DNA of 64,000 bases from Waddlia chondrophila WSU 86-1044 (GCF_000092785.1 NC_014225.1:633340-697339); one strand, 5' to 3'; counted from the first letter of the stretch, positions 28,126-36,970 are shown. Numbers and translations: made by a program. The notes: generated from the sequence alone by a model not told the origin.

Positions 28126-30201
28126 ATGGCAACGTCAACGCTTATCCATTCCATTAGCTACGATTTCAAAGTTGTAGGGTCGCTCCGCGAAAACGAACGG
28201 CTGTTGACGAATGGAAGAAAATTTTCAAAATTACAAGCCCCCGACCGTTTTTTTAAAAATTCGCAAAACCCGCTTTTAAAACTCCTGCACAAAATTGTTA
28301 CCCTGGCACTGAAAATCTTGCAAGCCTTGGAAAGGGCAATACGTGGAGAGCAGTCGGAAATCAATCTGCACAATGTAGAGGAGTTGACGCATGAGCTATC
28401 CACAGTTTTGGAGAACGATCTCCTTCTTGAAAGAGAAGGGGAGTTGTATACGGTCTTGAAGGATTTAGGGCACCTTTCTCACAGCCTTCATCAAAGTGTT
28501 AGCGGAAGCTTGGAGAATTACAAGACAACTCTATTGAGTAGAAGTGCGTGTGTAGATGCCAGTTCGATGGATGACGAGGCTTGGCAAATGGAAAAGTTTA
28601 AAAAAATCACAGATCAAGTTGCAAATGAGATTCTCCCTAAATTAGGTCGTGTGATTGAAGGTCTCGAATCTAAAGTTGCAGAAGAGGATCGTAAACAGTC
28701 AGAGAAATTTTTCAGCCAATTATTCAGCAAAGATCCATTAGATTTGGATATTCGAGTTTCTGCAAAATCGTATACAGAAATTTTAAAATCCAAATTTGGA
28801 GTGTCTGCAGTTGAGCGTGCATTGCGCGACTATGAGCTTGAATATGAACTTGCCCTGTCAGGATCGGATATGGCTGCGCTGGCAATTGGAGTGGTTGCTC
28901 ATTTCAAAGAGGAAGATTTAAAGGAATATATTCCTCTTTTCGATCAAGAGTCTGAAGAGGCACTGTGCTGGCAGCTGATTGATTTGCGATCAAGCATGAA
29001 TCCTCACGTTTTTTCGATGAGAGTGTCCAAGCCATATCGATGTCAGTTGGAACACGATCAGAAATTTTTACAGTATGTCAATGATATCGAAGATTGGGTT
29101 GCAGTTGATGAGCATGTAAAATCTAAAGGATTAAAGCATTACTCCTATGCGGAATATCTGTCGCGGCATATCATCTATGCGCTTTTTAGCGAGTCTCATG
29201 CTTGCTTTCCTGATGGCCTTTTGGTTCCGATGTACGATGAAGCGAATGCCTTGCGTTTGATGACTGTGCATCAACTTGTTTCTGTCAAAGGGCTTCACGG
29301 AGCTCTTTTCAAATCTTTTCGCCCAGTAAGCGAACAGAATAAAATGCATGTCGTTTTTAGAGGGACCTATTGCAGATATTCCATTTTGCGTGATATCAGC
29401 CCAACGGAAACGATGCAAAATCGTTTGTTCGATGGTCCGGGTCGTTACAGCTTTACAAAACACCAAGAAAACATCTATGACAAAATATTGGAGCATGCGT
29501 CGTCGGTTCCCCATCCAGTCTTTGAGTTTGGAGGGCATAGCTTGGGAGCTTCTGACGCTATGCGGGCGATGGAGTATTTCATGTATCGGCAGGCAGAAAG
29601 TGTGGAGCGATTTCCTCTTACTAAGTTTGTTCTCAATGCATTTAACACACCAGGTATCGAACCAGACGTTTCTCGAAGGTTTATGCAGAGTTTGAAAATA
29701 TTGAATGTTGAAACGGATTTACGCTATTTTGATGTGCATCACGATATCGTTCAGGAGCTAGGGGCTGTCCGTTTAGGATATTGGAGAAGCGATGAAACAC
29801 GCCCTGACTTTTTAAAGATCTCTATTTTTAAATTTAACCGCAGAGTTGAAGAACGTTTAGTGGCATTGGCCAGAAATTTTTTCAAGAAGATGAGTTTTAA
29901 TCTGAAACAAGCTCTGGAGGCGCATACCTTCTATTGTTTAAAGCTGCATGATACTGAAAATCCTAAGAGATTGAACGATACCTTTATCCAGGAAATTCTG
30001 TCCAACCATCCTGATGATCTCGGCGTTTCTTATGGCAAAGAGGGTGATAAGAAATCTGAATTAGCATCAGACGATCAGTTATCCGACAGCTTGCTGACCA
30101 CAAGCTGCCGGATCGGAAGAAAGCTCAAGCAGATGAGCAAAAAGGTCGCCACTTTGTTCCACAGGTTGACGACTTTCAGAGCAACCGCTTCTCATATATA
30201 G
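28126..30201 (+). CDS. Lipase-like alpha/beta-hydrolase, probable effector
   Basis: A 691-residue protein. The region about 400-565 looks like a class 3 lipase or related hydrolase: MHVVFRGTYC resembles the oxyanion strand, FEFGGHSLGASDAM holds the G-x-S-x-G nucleophile (Ser472), FVLNAFNTPG fits the strand before the acid, and YFDVHHDIVQELG holds candidate acid and histidine residues. The N-terminal 390 residues are helical and unassigned, and the C-terminus is basic (RIGRKLKQMSKKVATLFHRL). No signal peptide is seen, so secretion, if any, would be by type III. It lies beside NSF-like and F-box proteins. Substrate unknown. Confidence 0.75.
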   Translation: MATSTLIHSISYDFKVVGSLRENERLLTNGRKFSKLQAPDRFFKNSQNPLLKLLHKIVTLALKILQALERAIRGEQSEINLHNVEELTHELSTVLENDLLLEREGELYTVLKDLGHLSHSLHQSVSGSLENYKTTLLSRSACVDASSMDDEAWQMEKFKKITDQVANEILPKLGRVIEGLESKVAEEDRKQSEKFFSQLFSKDPLDLDIRVSAKSYTEILKSKFGVSAVERALRDYELEYELALSGSDMAALAIGVVAHFKEEDLKEYIPLFDQESEEALCWQLIDLRSSMNPHVFSMRVSKPYRCQLEHDQKFLQYVNDIEDWVAVDEHVKSKGLKHYSYAEYLSRHIIYALFSESHACFPDGLLVPMYDEANALRLMTVHQLVSVKGLHGALFKSFRPVSEQNKMHVVFRGTYCRYSILRDISPTETMQNRLFDGPGRYSFTKHQENIYDKILEHASSVPHPVFEFGGHSLGASDAMRAMEYFMYRQAESVERFPLTKFVLNAFNTPGIEPDVSRRFMQSLKILNVETDLRYFDVHHDIVQELGAVRLGYWRSDETRPDFLKISIFKFNRRVEERLVALARNFFKKMSFNLKQALEAHTFYCLKLHDTENPKRLNDTFIQEILSNHPDDLGVSYGKEGDKKSELASDDQLSDSLLTTSCRIGRKLKQMSKKVATLFHRLTTFRATASHI

Positions 30202-33200
30202 AGGTGGCGGATGCTTTCAGGGATCTCTTTTTCCTGAGTTTGCTCCTTCAAAGCCTTTTCAAAATCCTCCATTGTGACCATACCTTCAGGATGGGTGCTC
30301 AGTTCTTCCTTGGGACATTTCAGTTTGCTAAGGCGTGCAAGAGAAAAGAGAGAAGCAGACTCCACAATTCCTTCAATTGCAGCTCCTGGAAGCTTATCGG
30401 TTTTTTCAGCTAAAACATCTAAATTGACACTCTCGTGAAGCAGTCCCTCTTTTGCCAGTTTGCGTGTGTGTACCTCGAAAATCTTTCGGCGAGCAGTTTT
30501 AGTAGGCAGGCCGATTTCAATGTGAACCCCTAACCGCCCGTGACGAAGCGCTGCTGGATCGATCTCGTTTTTTCTATTGGTCAGCCCAATGACCAGCAAA
30601 TTGTTTAATTCATTCAATCCATCAATTTCACCGAGGAATTGGTTGACAAGACTGTCGCGCACTTTATTAACAGATCCGCCTCTTTGAGGAAGGAGAGCGT
30701 CGATTTCATCGATAATAACGATGTAAAGCGGGCTCTTGTTGCCGTATTTTTTCTGCGCTTCCCGTGCAGGTTCAAAGAGCTCTCGAATGTTTTCTTCGGA
30801 TTTTCCGAACCACATGTTGAACATTTCTGTTGCCGTAATCAATTGCAGACGTTCTCCGGAGCATCCAAGCATATCGCCTACATGACGTGCGAGAGTTGTT
30901 TTCCCTGTGCCTGGAGGACCGTAAAACAGAATCCCTTTAATCGGCTTTGTCCCTCTTCTGCGTGCTTCTTCAATAAGTCGATCACTGCGAGAGTAAAAGA
31001 TGCGAAAGGCTTGCTCAAACTCTTTATCGATACCTGCCATTCCGAGATCTTCCAGGTAAGCGATAGGATCTTCTACTTCCAGTACTTTAGGCTCGGAACG
31101 GATGGCAATGCTTGTTTTTTCCTTGCCTCGGAAAAGGATTTCCGTTTCTGGAGTGATGGCAGTGAAAATTTTCTCCTTATTGATCGAAGAGACTTCATTT
31201 TTCAGCTTCACTTCTTCAATTTGAACAAAGAGAGTATGGTTGTTCTTTGTTTCCAACTTAAGGATTTGCCCTCTGATTAGTTGGTCTGGAAGAACTTCCA
31301 TTAATGCTTTTTTGATTTCCCCTTCCTTAATCGAGATGTGTTCTCCCGATTTTTTTGGGAAGACGATGAACTTAATTTTCTCCAAAGGATAAATCTTCCC
31401 ATTATCGATTGGCGTCAGATCCAAAGAGGAATCAACCATTGCGCTGACTTTTGTCTCTTCAGAAAGCTGCCAAATCGTTTCTCTTCTTTTTTTAGGCAGC
31501 TTTGCTTTGCGATCTTTTGGCTTTGCTGATTTAACTTCCACAATGTACTGTCCGGTTTTGAGATGAACGAAAATTTTCTCTCCGATGACCAAAGGCCGGC
31601 CCTTTTCCAACAGTTCTCTTTTCAACTCTTCTACGTTGATCCAAGACCCCTTTTCAAGAGAAGTATCCTCTGTCGTAAAATCCTCTTTTATAGAAATAAT
31701 TTCTAAATGCACTCTCGCTGCTGAGATAGGGCTTCCTTGAGTAAGGGCAATCAGTTGGGCTCCTCCTTCAAGAAGCACTTCTGTCTCCTCTTGAATCGCG
31801 TAACCTTCCTTCAGAGAGCGAGACGACTGGGCATGCGGACCGCTTTTCTTCAATAATCCTTTGCGGAAGGTGACTTCGATATCCCATCCGTTATCGAACG
31901 AAAAGGATTTGCTGAACCCTTCTGTAATGTAGGGGTGTTTGGCTAATTCTTCTCTAATAAGACGAGTCAGCTCCATTCGGTTAATAATTATTGGAGGATT
32001 GTCATGCTTACCCAGATCGCTTTGTTTAGAAGCGCGCATGGAAAAGCGCATTGCTTTGAGATTTTCGGAGTGCACTTGCTCAACCACGGTTAATTTTTCG
32101 GATGGAGATGTGGAAAAATCTATTTCAGAGTTTTCTTTGAGAACTCCGAAAACCGATACTTCATCCGTTTTTTCAACGGATTCGCCAAACATGGTGCGCA
32201 GGACTTTGAATTCCAGCCGATCTCTATCTTCTGTTATTACTGAGAAAATATGATTTTCTACAAGCCGTTTCGGTGCTTGTGTAAGAGCTAGTTTCTTTAG
32301 TTGGTCGAAAGTGATTTGCAACCCTTTTTCGGGAATTTTCTCCGATTTAATCTGAATTGATGCTCGCTTGATCGGATGAATGCTGTGATCTTTGAGCACA
32401 TTGAGATTGAGTTCTTTTTCTGTGGCGATTTGAATGTCTGTCTCCTTTTTGACTAACCAGAGCGGTTCGGTTGTTTTCCGCTTTAGCTCACCTGTTCCTT
32501 CTAAACTTTGAGCTTTAATCGTTTCGATGTAGAAGCTGCCCGAAGAAAGAGAAACTTCAAACATTTCGCCAACAGCAAAAGGACGATCAAGTTTCAAGAT
32601 TGCCTGTTTAAGCTCTTCTAAGGCGATCCAAAGCTCCTTTTCGTGGTCGATATCCACTTTCTGAACTCCTGGAAGATCAAAAATTTTAAATGTGATTTTT
32701 TCAGCAGGTTTGGGCTCTCCTTCACTTAAAAGAATGCTGGATGATTTTTTTAGACGGATCGGAGTCTCCTCCGACAAGATAAATCCAGGAGTGTAGTCGA
32801 ACAAAGGCAGCTCGCGCTTACTCTTTCCATCTTCAGCTAATATCCCCTCGCTGAATTTGACTGTGATATCCCAGCCATTGGAGTGATGGATCGTGAATTC
32901 AGCTTCTTTAGCCACAACACGGTTTTTAAATCGATTTCTAATTTCCATCATGATTTCTTCTTGCGAAATGCAAACGGGAAACATTGAATGAGAAGCAAAT
33001 TGAGAGCGTTTAGTTACCGATAACTGAAAATCCATGCGCTCCACCTCTTCTCGATAAATGTGATCAGTTATGATTACGTGTGGAGACAATTTCGGGATAA
33101 TGGCCAATTCAGTGTCTCGCTGAAGAGTTCCGAAAGCTGTATCGGAAACTATTGTTTCCTCCGCCGGATGAATCGCACGAATTGTGATCTTAAAAGCTCC

Positions 33201-33752
33201 TTGTGGAAGCGTCAGAATCAACGTTTTATTGCGTGTGATGACCTCATTTTTCAGCATTTTTTTCAGATGGTGCTGAACGTCGTTTACAGAAATAATGCAT
33301 TGGTGATCTTTGCTAAAAGGGGTTGCCTCATCATCGATTTCGACTTCCAATTTTCCGATTGCGAAAGGGATGTGCTCAGATATCTCGTATGGGGAGGCAC
33401 TAATTCCACGGTAATTAGTGGTGCTGTAGATCCCTTCGGCAACTGAATCCATTTGAAAATCAGCCATTCCTATGCGTCCTTGATCAATGACTGCTAGAGC
33501 AACCCGGAAAATTTGGCCGGCAATCTGGAGATATTTGGGAGAGTCTAAGCCGACTTCTCCAAAAATTTGGATAAAATCCAGCTCATTTAGCAAGACGACA
33601 TTTTTTTTCTTCAAAGAAAGCTCTGAAACAGGCTGTATTTCTAGAGCTTTTTGCACAGGGAGTTTCTTGAACTGAGGGACTTCAAGATGTTGACCATCTG
33701 TTTCTATTCCTTCTAAAGAATGCGATGTGTCTGATTTTATTCTTACTGTCAT
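30192..33752 (-). CDS. NSF/Sec18-like AAA ATPase with repeated N-type domains
   Basis: This 1186-residue protein ends in one AAA module (about 915-1150): Walker A GPPGTGKT at 945-952, pore loop MFNMWFGKSEENIRELF, Walker B IVIIDEIDALLPQRG from 1011, sensor and arginine-finger region LTNRKNEIDPAALRHGRLGV. The module fits the D1 domain of NSF better than FtsH or ClpA types: MAGIDKEFEQAFR, KGILFYGPPG, LNNLLVIGLTNR and EIGLPTKTARRKIFEVHT all have close NSF counterparts. No second AAA domain follows. The first 900 residues hold about seven related beta-rich units of 100-130 residues. NGWDI occurs near 291 and 620, so a three-unit block seems duplicated. NSF disassembles SNARE complexes; a host-directed role here is inference. 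Ends inside the convergent lipase-like gene. Confidence 0.85.
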   Translation of the reverse strand: MTVRIKSDTSHSLEGIETDGQHLEVPQFKKLPVQKALEIQPVSELSLKKKNVVLLNELDFIQIFGEVGLDSPKYLQIAGQIFRVALAVIDQGRIGMADFQMDSVAEGIYSTTNYRGISASPYEISEHIPFAIGKLEVEIDDEATPFSKDHQCIISVNDVQHHLKKMLKNEVITRNKTLILTLPQGAFKITIRAIHPAEETIVSDTAFGTLQRDTELAIIPKLSPHVIITDHIYREEVERMDFQLSVTKRSQFASHSMFPVCISQEEIMMEIRNRFKNRVVAKEAEFTIHHSNGWDITVKFSEGILAEDGKSKRELPLFDYTPGFILSEETPIRLKKSSSILLSEGEPKPAEKITFKIFDLPGVQKVDIDHEKELWIALEELKQAILKLDRPFAVGEMFEVSLSSGSFYIETIKAQSLEGTGELKRKTTEPLWLVKKETDIQIATEKELNLNVLKDHSIHPIKRASIQIKSEKIPEKGLQITFDQLKKLALTQAPKRLVENHIFSVITEDRDRLEFKVLRTMFGESVEKTDEVSVFGVLKENSEIDFSTSPSEKLTVVEQVHSENLKAMRFSMRASKQSDLGKHDNPPIIINRMELTRLIREELAKHPYITEGFSKSFSFDNGWDIEVTFRKGLLKKSGPHAQSSRSLKEGYAIQEETEVLLEGGAQLIALTQGSPISAARVHLEIISIKEDFTTEDTSLEKGSWINVEELKRELLEKGRPLVIGEKIFVHLKTGQYIVEVKSAKPKDRKAKLPKKRRETIWQLSEETKVSAMVDSSLDLTPIDNGKIYPLEKIKFIVFPKKSGEHISIKEGEIKKALMEVLPDQLIRGQILKLETKNNHTLFVQIEEVKLKNEVSSINKEKIFTAITPETEILFRGKEKTSIAIRSEPKVLEVEDPIAYLEDLGMAGIDKEFEQAFRIFYSRSDRLIEEARRRGTKPIKGILFYGPPGTGKTTLARHVGDMLGCSGERLQLITATEMFNMWFGKSEENIRELFEPAREAQKKYGNKSPLYIVIIDEIDALLPQRGGSVNKVRDSLVNQFLGEIDGLNELNNLLVIGLTNRKNEIDPAALRHGRLGVHIEIGLPTKTARRKIFEVHTRKLAKEGLLHESVNLDVLAEKTDKLPGAAIEGIVESASLFSLARLSKLKCPKEELSTHPEGMVTMEDFEKALKEQTQEKEIPESIRHLYI

Positions 33753-33934
33753 CGGGATACCTCCTAATTTGAGGGATATTAAGGCATGATTGTCTTTATA
33801 GAATTAGCAAACAATTTATTTGAAATCATTTTTTTAAATATGTGAAAAATATTTTTACTCAGGGCGTGTCGTCAATTAGCTAAATGTGCAGATTGTCGTC
33901 GATTTTCATGAATTGAGCAAATTTCAAGGAGGAA

Positions 33935-35119
33935 ATGATGATCGATTTTGAAAGTATCAGTTGGATTGTTCCTAAAGAGCAAGATCACCAAAGTTTGTCT
34001 GAAAGCCCTTTTTCAATGATTCCTGAGCCCATTATTCTTAAGATTTTTAAGAAGATCGGCGAGGAAAATTTAAATCGAGCGTCTTCAGTATGTCATTTGT
34101 TTCATCGGATCAGCTATGATCGAACATTGATTGTAAAAGATGTAAGAGCGGCTGTTGCACTTTTGAAGTATCTGTTTTCAATCATTCAAGAGGGAAACAC
34201 TTTGTCGGGAGAACTTGAACGCTTGATGGAAAGCAAAGATTTGCTTCCTCTTAAGTTAATGAAGTTGATTAAGTGGAGCGAGCATCTTTTGTTGAATTTG
34301 CCATTTGATGCTGCCGTTAAGTGGTCGCCGCCAGTGAGCAGCCATAGAGTACAGGCTTTTACGAACAATACCTACAAACAATTTTGGAACGTTTTCATAG
34401 AGAAAAATTTAAAAGAGTATCGCTCGATTAATTTGAACGCTTTTTTTCAGGATTGGGCATTTGATCAGTGTTTGGAAGCGCTCATTGAAAAGAAAAAGGT
34501 TCCTGGATTACTTGTCGGAGAGCTTCTTTCCAAGCAGCATGTTGAAAAGTTGGCAGAGGCCATTGAATCGGGATGTTTGGAAGTGGGTCAATGCTCGTTT
34601 TTTGGAGCAGCTCTTTTAGAGGCTTTATTGCAAGCGCTTTCAGCCAGCTCCGCTTTGAAAAAACTCTCTTTTTCCATGTGCAATCTGTGGGATGCCGATA
34701 TCAAAAAAATTGCGCAATTGTTTCAGCAACATGAATCATTGGAGGAAATTTCAATTAAAAAATTCGCTTTCTCTTTGAATGGAATAAAGAACTTGTTGAA
34801 GATGTGCCGCTTGGCGCCGTCTCTTTCAGTACTTAGATTGGAAGAATGTTCTGATGAAGAATTACGAGCGCTAGTTGATCGGCACGGAAAAAGTGGATTG
34901 CGGGAATTGCATCTATCTTGCTTGAGCTTATCTCTTCAAACTGAAAGTGCGATCATCGAAAAGTTTAAGGAGGCATCGACTGTGGATCGCTTTATTCTTT
35001 ATTACCGCGATTATTCAGCCAGGTTTTCTTTCGAACGTATGGAGAAATGTTTGAAAGGCTCTTTTTATTATCGGGTAAAGGAAAGGGGTTCTCATCAGAT
35101 AGAGATCGCAAAGCTGTGA
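33935..35119 (+). CDS. F-box protein with leucine-rich C-terminal part
   Basis: Residues about 25-65 match the F-box pattern: SPFSMIPEPIILKIFKKIGE then NLNRASSVCHLFHRISYD. In eukaryotes the F-box recruits substrates to SCF ubiquitin ligases through Skp1; bacterial F-box proteins in amoeba symbionts are secreted effectors. The remaining residues (to 394) include leucine-rich elements (ALKKLSFSMCNLWDADIKKI and LRELHLSCLSLSLQ) typical of a substrate-binding LRR. A strong AAGGAGG site precedes two adjacent ATG codons (33935, 33938). It is divergent from the NSF-like gene across a 182-base AT-rich spacer that probably holds both promoters. Confidence 0.82.
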   Translation: MMIDFESISWIVPKEQDHQSLSESPFSMIPEPIILKIFKKIGEENLNRASSVCHLFHRISYDRTLIVKDVRAAVALLKYLFSIIQEGNTLSGELERLMESKDLLPLKLMKLIKWSEHLLLNLPFDAAVKWSPPVSSHRVQAFTNNTYKQFWNVFIEKNLKEYRSINLNAFFQDWAFDQCLEALIEKKKVPGLLVGELLSKQHVEKLAEAIESGCLEVGQCSFFGAALLEALLQALSASSALKKLSFSMCNLWDADIKKIAQLFQQHESLEEISIKKFAFSLNGIKNLLKMCRLAPSLSVLRLEECSDEELRALVDRHGKSGLRELHLSCLSLSLQTESAIIEKFKEASTVDRFILYYRDYSARFSFERMEKCLKGSFYYRVKERGSHQIEIAKL

Positions 35120-35141
35120 GTCTATGCGTCAAATTTTCAAT

Positions 35142-35837
35142 TCATTTCAGTATGCCAAGTTTGATGAAGCTTTCTTTCAATGACAAGTTTTCAGGTTTCT
35201 CAAATGCTTCCGACTTCGCCAGCCATTTGACGTAATCTTCCGGCACTTCTTGAAGCGGCTTGCCTTGGTATTTGCCAAAAGGCATCACTGTGATGTCTCT
35301 TGGCATGCATAGCAAAGAATAGGATTGTTCGATGTCTAGATCATCGCTCATCTTTTCAAAAACCTTATGAAGGACAATCACATCATCAAGAGCTCTGTGG
35401 GCGTTGTTTGCTTCAATACTGTAGATTTCCCTCAAGAACTGTAGCGCGTGGCGAGGAAGATCTGGGCGATAGCGGCGCGCCCATTTTAATGTATCGAAAA
35501 AACGCCATTCCGGCATTTCTAATGCATGCCGCTTAAATTCATGGCGGAGAAAATGAACGTCAAAATTGTCGTTGTTGTGAGCGATTAGAATCACATCGCC
35601 AGAGCAAAACTCGATGAATTTTTGGCCAACCTCCTTGAATGTCGGAGCATCTTTGACCATATCGTCTGTGATATGGTGTACCTTGCTAGCTTCTTTGGGA
35701 ATTGGAATGCCGGGGTTGACAAGCTCTTCTAAAGAGCAACCGCTGATTGGGTCGTAAGCGGCGATCTCGACAATGCGATCGTGTTCAGCCTTGATTCCAG
35801 TTGTTTCCGTATCATAAAAGATAGGTCTAGCCGGCAT
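35142..35837 (-). CDS. dnaQ: DnaQ-like 3'-5' exonuclease
   Basis: A DEDDh exonuclease of the DNA polymerase III epsilon family (231 residues). ExoI reads FYDTETTGIKAEHDRIVEIA, ExoII HNNDNFDVHFLRHEF, and ExoIII AHRALDDVIVL. The C-terminal MPFGKYQGKPLQEVPEDYVK is a motif found in stand-alone DnaQ-like proteins, so this may be a repair nuclease rather than the polymerase subunit. I chose the ATG at 35837, which gives MPARPIFYDTETTG and has an AGGAAA site. It overlaps the chaperone gene by 11 bases, the same pair as CT260-CT261. Confidence 0.93.
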   Translation of the reverse strand: MPARPIFYDTETTGIKAEHDRIVEIAAYDPISGCSLEELVNPGIPIPKEASKVHHITDDMVKDAPTFKEVGQKFIEFCSGDVILIAHNNDNFDVHFLRHEFKRHALEMPEWRFFDTLKWARRYRPDLPRHALQFLREIYSIEANNAHRALDDVIVLHKVFEKMSDDLDIEQSYSLLCMPRDITVMPFGKYQGKPLQEVPEDYVKWLAKSEAFEKPENLSLKESFIKLGILK

Positions 35838-36288
35838 TTTTTGCTTTCCTAAGAATTTCTTCAAACGTTGCAACCTCGCTTGCTACGGCGATTACTGTCG
35901 GCGCAATTTGTTCACAAATAAGTGTTAACGATTTTAGATAAGATTCCAATACCCGTTCGTCGATTTTGTTATCAATAGTCGGTAGCATGACTCGGTAAAA
36001 GCAAGTATCTGAGTCTTCATCCATACCAAATCCTGGAATGTCCAACTCTTTGTTGATCTGATGCAGCAGTCTAGCCAGATCGCTTTTGGCACGGCTTTTT
36101 ATAGGGATCGGGATGAAAACCAGGAGTTGCAGCAATTCGCTTCCTTCAAATGGACGTAGGAAAAGAGGAAATTCGCGATTGGCAATTTTAAGAATGGAGA
36201 CCACTTGACCGGTTTCTTTTTGAATTTCGGACTTGAATCCATTTTTTTTGAGAAAATCGATAAGGGTTTCTTTAGTGATTGACAACAT
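35827..36288 (-). CDS. Type III secretion chaperone, CT260/Mcsc-like
   Basis: A 153-residue acidic protein (ITKETLIDFLKKNGFKSEIQ at the N-terminus, then PLFLRPFEGSELLQLLVFIP). Its size, CesT/YbjN-like alternation of helices and strands, and its place directly before dnaQ match CT260 of C. trachomatis, reported as the multiple-cargo secretion chaperone Mcsc. Such chaperones bind effectors and hold them for the type III apparatus. Assignment rests mainly on synteny plus general fold features. Confidence 0.75.
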   Translation of the reverse strand: MLSITKETLIDFLKKNGFKSEIQKETGQVVSILKIANREFPLFLRPFEGSELLQLLVFIPIPIKSRAKSDLARLLHQINKELDIPGFGMDEDSDTCFYRVMLPTIDNKIDERVLESYLKSLTLICEQIAPTVIAVASEVATFEEILRKAKNAG

Positions 36289-36310
36289 AAATAAGGAGGT
36301 CCTTTAAGAG

Positions 36311-36360
36311 GGTGTTTACAAAGTAAATGGAATTCGAATTCCATTTACTTTGTAAACACC
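36311..36360. repeat. Perfect 50-bp palindrome after csrA
   Basis: The two 25-base arms (36311-36335 and 36336-36360) are exact reverse complements with no spacer; the centre is GAATTCGAATTC. The element begins 2 bases after the csrA stop on the minus strand and lies upstream of the chaperone gene. There is no U-run, so a terminator role is unproven; it could equally be an mRNA-protecting hairpin, a protein-binding site or a mobile repeat. Confidence 0.85.
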
Positions 36361-36362
36361 TC

Positions 36363-36560
36363 CTAAGATGCTTCGAGTTCTACTCGGGAAATTTGTTCAT
36401 TTTCTTCGTTGATGAGTTCATTTCGGTAGATAGGAGTTTCTTTATCGGCTTCAATCCCTATAGATACCTTATCTCCTTGAATTTTTAAAATTGTGATGAC
36501 AACTTTTTTATCTTTTCCAATAGTGACTTTTTCTTCTGATTTCCTGGTCAGAACTAGCAT
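36363..36560 (-). CDS. csrA: Carbon storage regulator CsrA
   Basis: CsrA is a dimeric RNA-binding protein that represses or stabilises mRNAs by binding GGA motifs in leaders. The 65-residue sequence begins MLVLTRKSEEKVTIGKDKKV and continues with GDKVSIGIEADKETPIYRNE, the conserved beta-strand and RNA-binding regions (Arg6 and Arg near 46 are kept). Its place within a type III secretion-linked set suggests control of the developmental or secretion programme. Confidence 0.96.
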   Translation of the reverse strand: MLVLTRKSEEKVTIGKDKKVVITILKIQGDKVSIGIEADKETPIYRNELINEENEQISRVELEAS

Positions 36561-36639
36561 GTCTATTCCTCTTGAATTGGTGAACCTAGATGTATCCCAA
36601 ATAGAAGCAAATCCTTTTATTCAGATAGATTCGTGGATT

Positions 36640-36667
36640 TTGAATTTCATTTACTTTCTGAACACTC
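36640..36667. repeat. Degenerate copy of one palindrome arm
   Basis: The bases GAATTTCATTTACTTTCTGA and those that follow resemble the right arm of the palindrome at 36336-36360. Like that one, it starts just after the stop codon of a minus-strand gene. The partner arm is not present. Confidence 0.45.
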
Positions 36668-36669
36668 TT

Positions 36670-36864
36670 TTAGAAGCCACTGGATGTCAAAGGGTTTTCA
36701 GGTTTATGAGTGCCGACAACAGAGGGATTGTTAGTGGCAGGGATTACTGAGTATTCGCCTTCTTTTGGAATGCGATAACAGCCTGTCATGAGAGTAAAAT
36801 TTAGTGCCAGAATCGTAAATGTAAAAAGAAATTTTTCAATTTTCAAAATTTTATTCCTTCTCAT
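36670..36864 (-). CDS. Small lipoprotein
   Basis: From the ATG at 36864 the product has 64 residues: a basic start (RRNKILKIEK), a hydrophobic core (FLFTFTILALNFTLMTGC) ending in a lipobox LMTGC, and a short Pro/Asn-rich mature part. The longer ORF from 36921 would place 19 unlikely residues before the signal. Probably anchored in an envelope membrane; function unknown. Confidence 0.7.
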   Translation of the reverse strand: MRRNKILKIEKFLFTFTILALNFTLMTGCYRIPKEGEYSVIPATNNPSVVGTHKPENPLTSSGF

Positions 36865-36970
36865 ATGATGTGTGAAGGACATCATACGAGAGGCTGAAAA
36901 TATCGGCAAGTTGAAAATCACGATTCAAAATTCAACGTATGCAATAATCTGATTGATGTGTGAAGCGTGT

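Noticed and set aside
30639-31280. 213-residue plus-strand ORF opposite the AAA domain
   Set aside because: It is antisense to the Walker and sensor motifs of the NSF-like protein and has the Phe/Cys/Arg-rich content typical of a shadow.
33753-33934. Possible tRNA or small RNA in the spacer between the NSF-like and F-box genes
   Set aside because: No cloverleaf or strong hairpin is visible; the sequence is AT-rich and more simply read as two divergent promoters.
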